Shown here: one piece after another, positions 13,458-14,280 of the stretch | Position numbering within the stretch: position 1 is the first letter of the stretch | Layout of the letters: every line of letters begins with the position of its first letter | NCBI GenBank assembly: GCA_021780935.1 | Contig: JAJXXT010000053.1 | Span: forward strand, 1-14,280 | From: Pseudomonadota bacterium | GTDB taxonomy: Bacteria > Pseudomonadota > Alphaproteobacteria > Acetobacterales > Acetobacteraceae | Reading direction: 5' to 3' | DNA length: 14,280 nucleotides | Position numbers and translations under genes: made by a program | Notes under the pieces: generated by a model | What the model saw: the letters and a program-made list of their open reading frames with translations, nothing else | Databases searched by the model: none | What the model was told of the DNA's origin: nothing

Positions 13458-14280
13458 CTAAAGCCAGGTCTTGATCTGGCTCGCGATCGCTTCGGCGGAA
13501 ATGCCGTATCGGTCGTGCAACGTCGGCAGTGCGCCTGCGGCAAGGAATTCGTCGGGCAGGCCGATCTGGCGGAACTTCGGAGCGACGCCTGCGCGCAGCA
13601 TGCCAATCGCGACCGCCTCGCCTAGGCCGCCGACGACGGTGTGGTTCTCGGCGACGACGACGAGCCGTCCGCCCTTGGAAGCGGCGGCGAGGATGGTGTC
13701 GAGATCGAGCGGCTTGATCGTCGCCACGTGCAGCACCTCGACGCCGATCCGCTCCTTCTGCAGCTGCTCCGCGGCCTGCAGCGCGCGCATGGTCGCGAGC
13801 CCTGTCGAGATCACCAGGACGTCGTTCCCCGGGCGCACCGACTTTGCCTTGCCGAGTTCGAATTTGTAGCCGTACTCGTCGAGGATCAGCGGCACGTTGC
13901 CGCGCAGCAGGCGCATATAGACGGGCCCCTGATGCGCCGCGATCGCCGGCACCGCCTGCGCGATCTCGAGTCCGTCGGCCGGATCGACGATGGTGAGGCC
14001 TGGCATCGCGCGGAAGATCGCGATGTCCTCCGTCGCCTGATGGCTCGGCCCGTAGCCGGACGTGAGGCCGGGCAGCGCGCAGACGATCTTGACGTCGAGC
14101 TTCTCCTCGGCGATCGCCATGCAGATGAAGTCGTAGGCGCGGCGCGAGGCGAACACCGCATAGGTGGTCACGAACGGCAGCGCGCCCTCGCGCGCGAAGC
14201 CCGCGGCGGCGGCCATCAGCAGCTGCTCGGCCATGCCCATCTGGTAGAAACGCTCGGGATAGGCTTTCGCGAACACGTGG
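13458..14280 (-). CDS. Transketolase, C-terminal subunit of a split enzyme (cut by right edge)
   Basis: About 273 residues are visible, and the N-terminus runs off the right edge; the frame stays open to the boundary, so the GTG near 14276 is probably internal. The visible part is the pyrimidine-binding domain, with GMAEQ containing the thiamine-activating Glu and SGYGPSHQATEDIAIFRAMPG typical of transketolase and DXS-like enzymes. The transketolase C-terminal domain follows (about the last 120 residues). The sequence ends after the normal C-terminus. In split transketolases the N-terminal, thiamine-diphosphate pyrophosphate-binding half is a separate gene, usually just upstream, which would lie outside the window. 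A DXS or one-piece transketolase cannot be fully ruled out. Its link to TRAP genes suggests processing of an imported sugar or sugar acid, not the housekeeping pentose phosphate pathway. Confidence 0.85.
   Translation of the reverse strand, partial: HVFAKAYPERFYQMGMAEQLLMAAAAGFAREGALPFVTTYAVFASRRAYDFICMAIAEEKLDVKIVCALPGLTSGYGPSHQATEDIAIFRAMPGLTIVDPADGLEIAQAVPAIAAHQGPVYMRLLRGNVPLILDEYGYKFELGKAKSVRPGNDVLVISTGLATMRALQAAEQLQKERIGVEVLHVATIKPLDLDTILAAASKGGRLVVVAENHTVVGGLGEAVAIGMLRAGVAPKFRQIGLPDEFLAAGALPTLHDRYGISAEAIASQIKTWL

Noticed and set aside
10618..13461. Very long plus-strand open frame of 947 codons opposite the TRAP genes
   Set aside because: It is a GC-rich antisense shadow: the product is Arg/His/Asp/Gly-rich with no recognisable domain, while the minus strand holds clear TRAP proteins.
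1..14280. CRISPR arrays, tRNA/rRNA genes, insertion sequences, phage or defence genes
   Set aside because: I looked for repeats with regular spacing, tRNA-like cloverleafs and transposase or nuclease motifs and saw none; the window is explained by metabolic and transport genes.

Overview
The window is GC-rich, and its real genes strongly favour G or C at the third codon position. It carries no RNA genes, insertion sequences or CRISPR arrays. Gene content (a HAAT-type ABC operon, a TRAP transporter, a split transketolase, several SDR enzymes and a GntR/FCD regulator) points to an alphaproteobacterium, most likely of Hyphomicrobiales/Rhizobiales type. That placement is inference from gene content only. 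The region looks like an accessory catabolic and uptake locus, tightly packed into three transcription units.

Unit A (minus strand, about 3500 down to 1) reads: shikimate dehydrogenase-like enzyme, SDR, GntR/FCD regulator, SDR, and a third SDR cut by the left edge. Neighbouring genes overlap or lie 1 to 53 bases apart, which suggests one operon with its regulator inside it. A promoter with a good -35/-10 pair (TTGATA, 16 bases, TATCAT) sits at 3504-3531. It is overlapped by an inverted repeat with GTATGA/TCATAC arms, the kind of site FCD-type GntR repressors bind, so autoregulation is a reasonable prediction.

Unit B (plus strand, about 3550 to 10387) starts divergently from the same gap. It holds a 71-codon ORF of unknown function, an FAD-dependent DAO-family oxidoreductase, then a 261-base gap, then a five-gene HAAT (Liv-type) ABC importer: binding protein, two ATPases and two permeases. 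A strong stem-loop without a U-tract follows the binding-protein gene. A 22-base near-palindrome lies upstream of that gene and may mark a separate controlled promoter.

Unit C (minus strand, right edge down to 10420) holds the C-terminal subunit of a split transketolase (cut by the right edge), a TRAP binding protein that starts at TTG, and a fused TRAP membrane protein (Q+M). A 31-base stem-loop follows the TRAP binding-protein gene, mirroring the arrangement in unit B. Units B and C converge with only 32 bases between them.

Together the genes suggest that the ABC importer brings in a small polar compound, possibly an amino compound or hydroxylated carboxylate. The FAD oxidoreductase, the AroE-like enzyme and the SDRs would then oxidise or reduce it under control of the GntR regulator. 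A second, probably separate, module couples TRAP uptake of a carboxylate or sugar acid to a transketolase-type step. The actual substrates cannot be read from the sequence.
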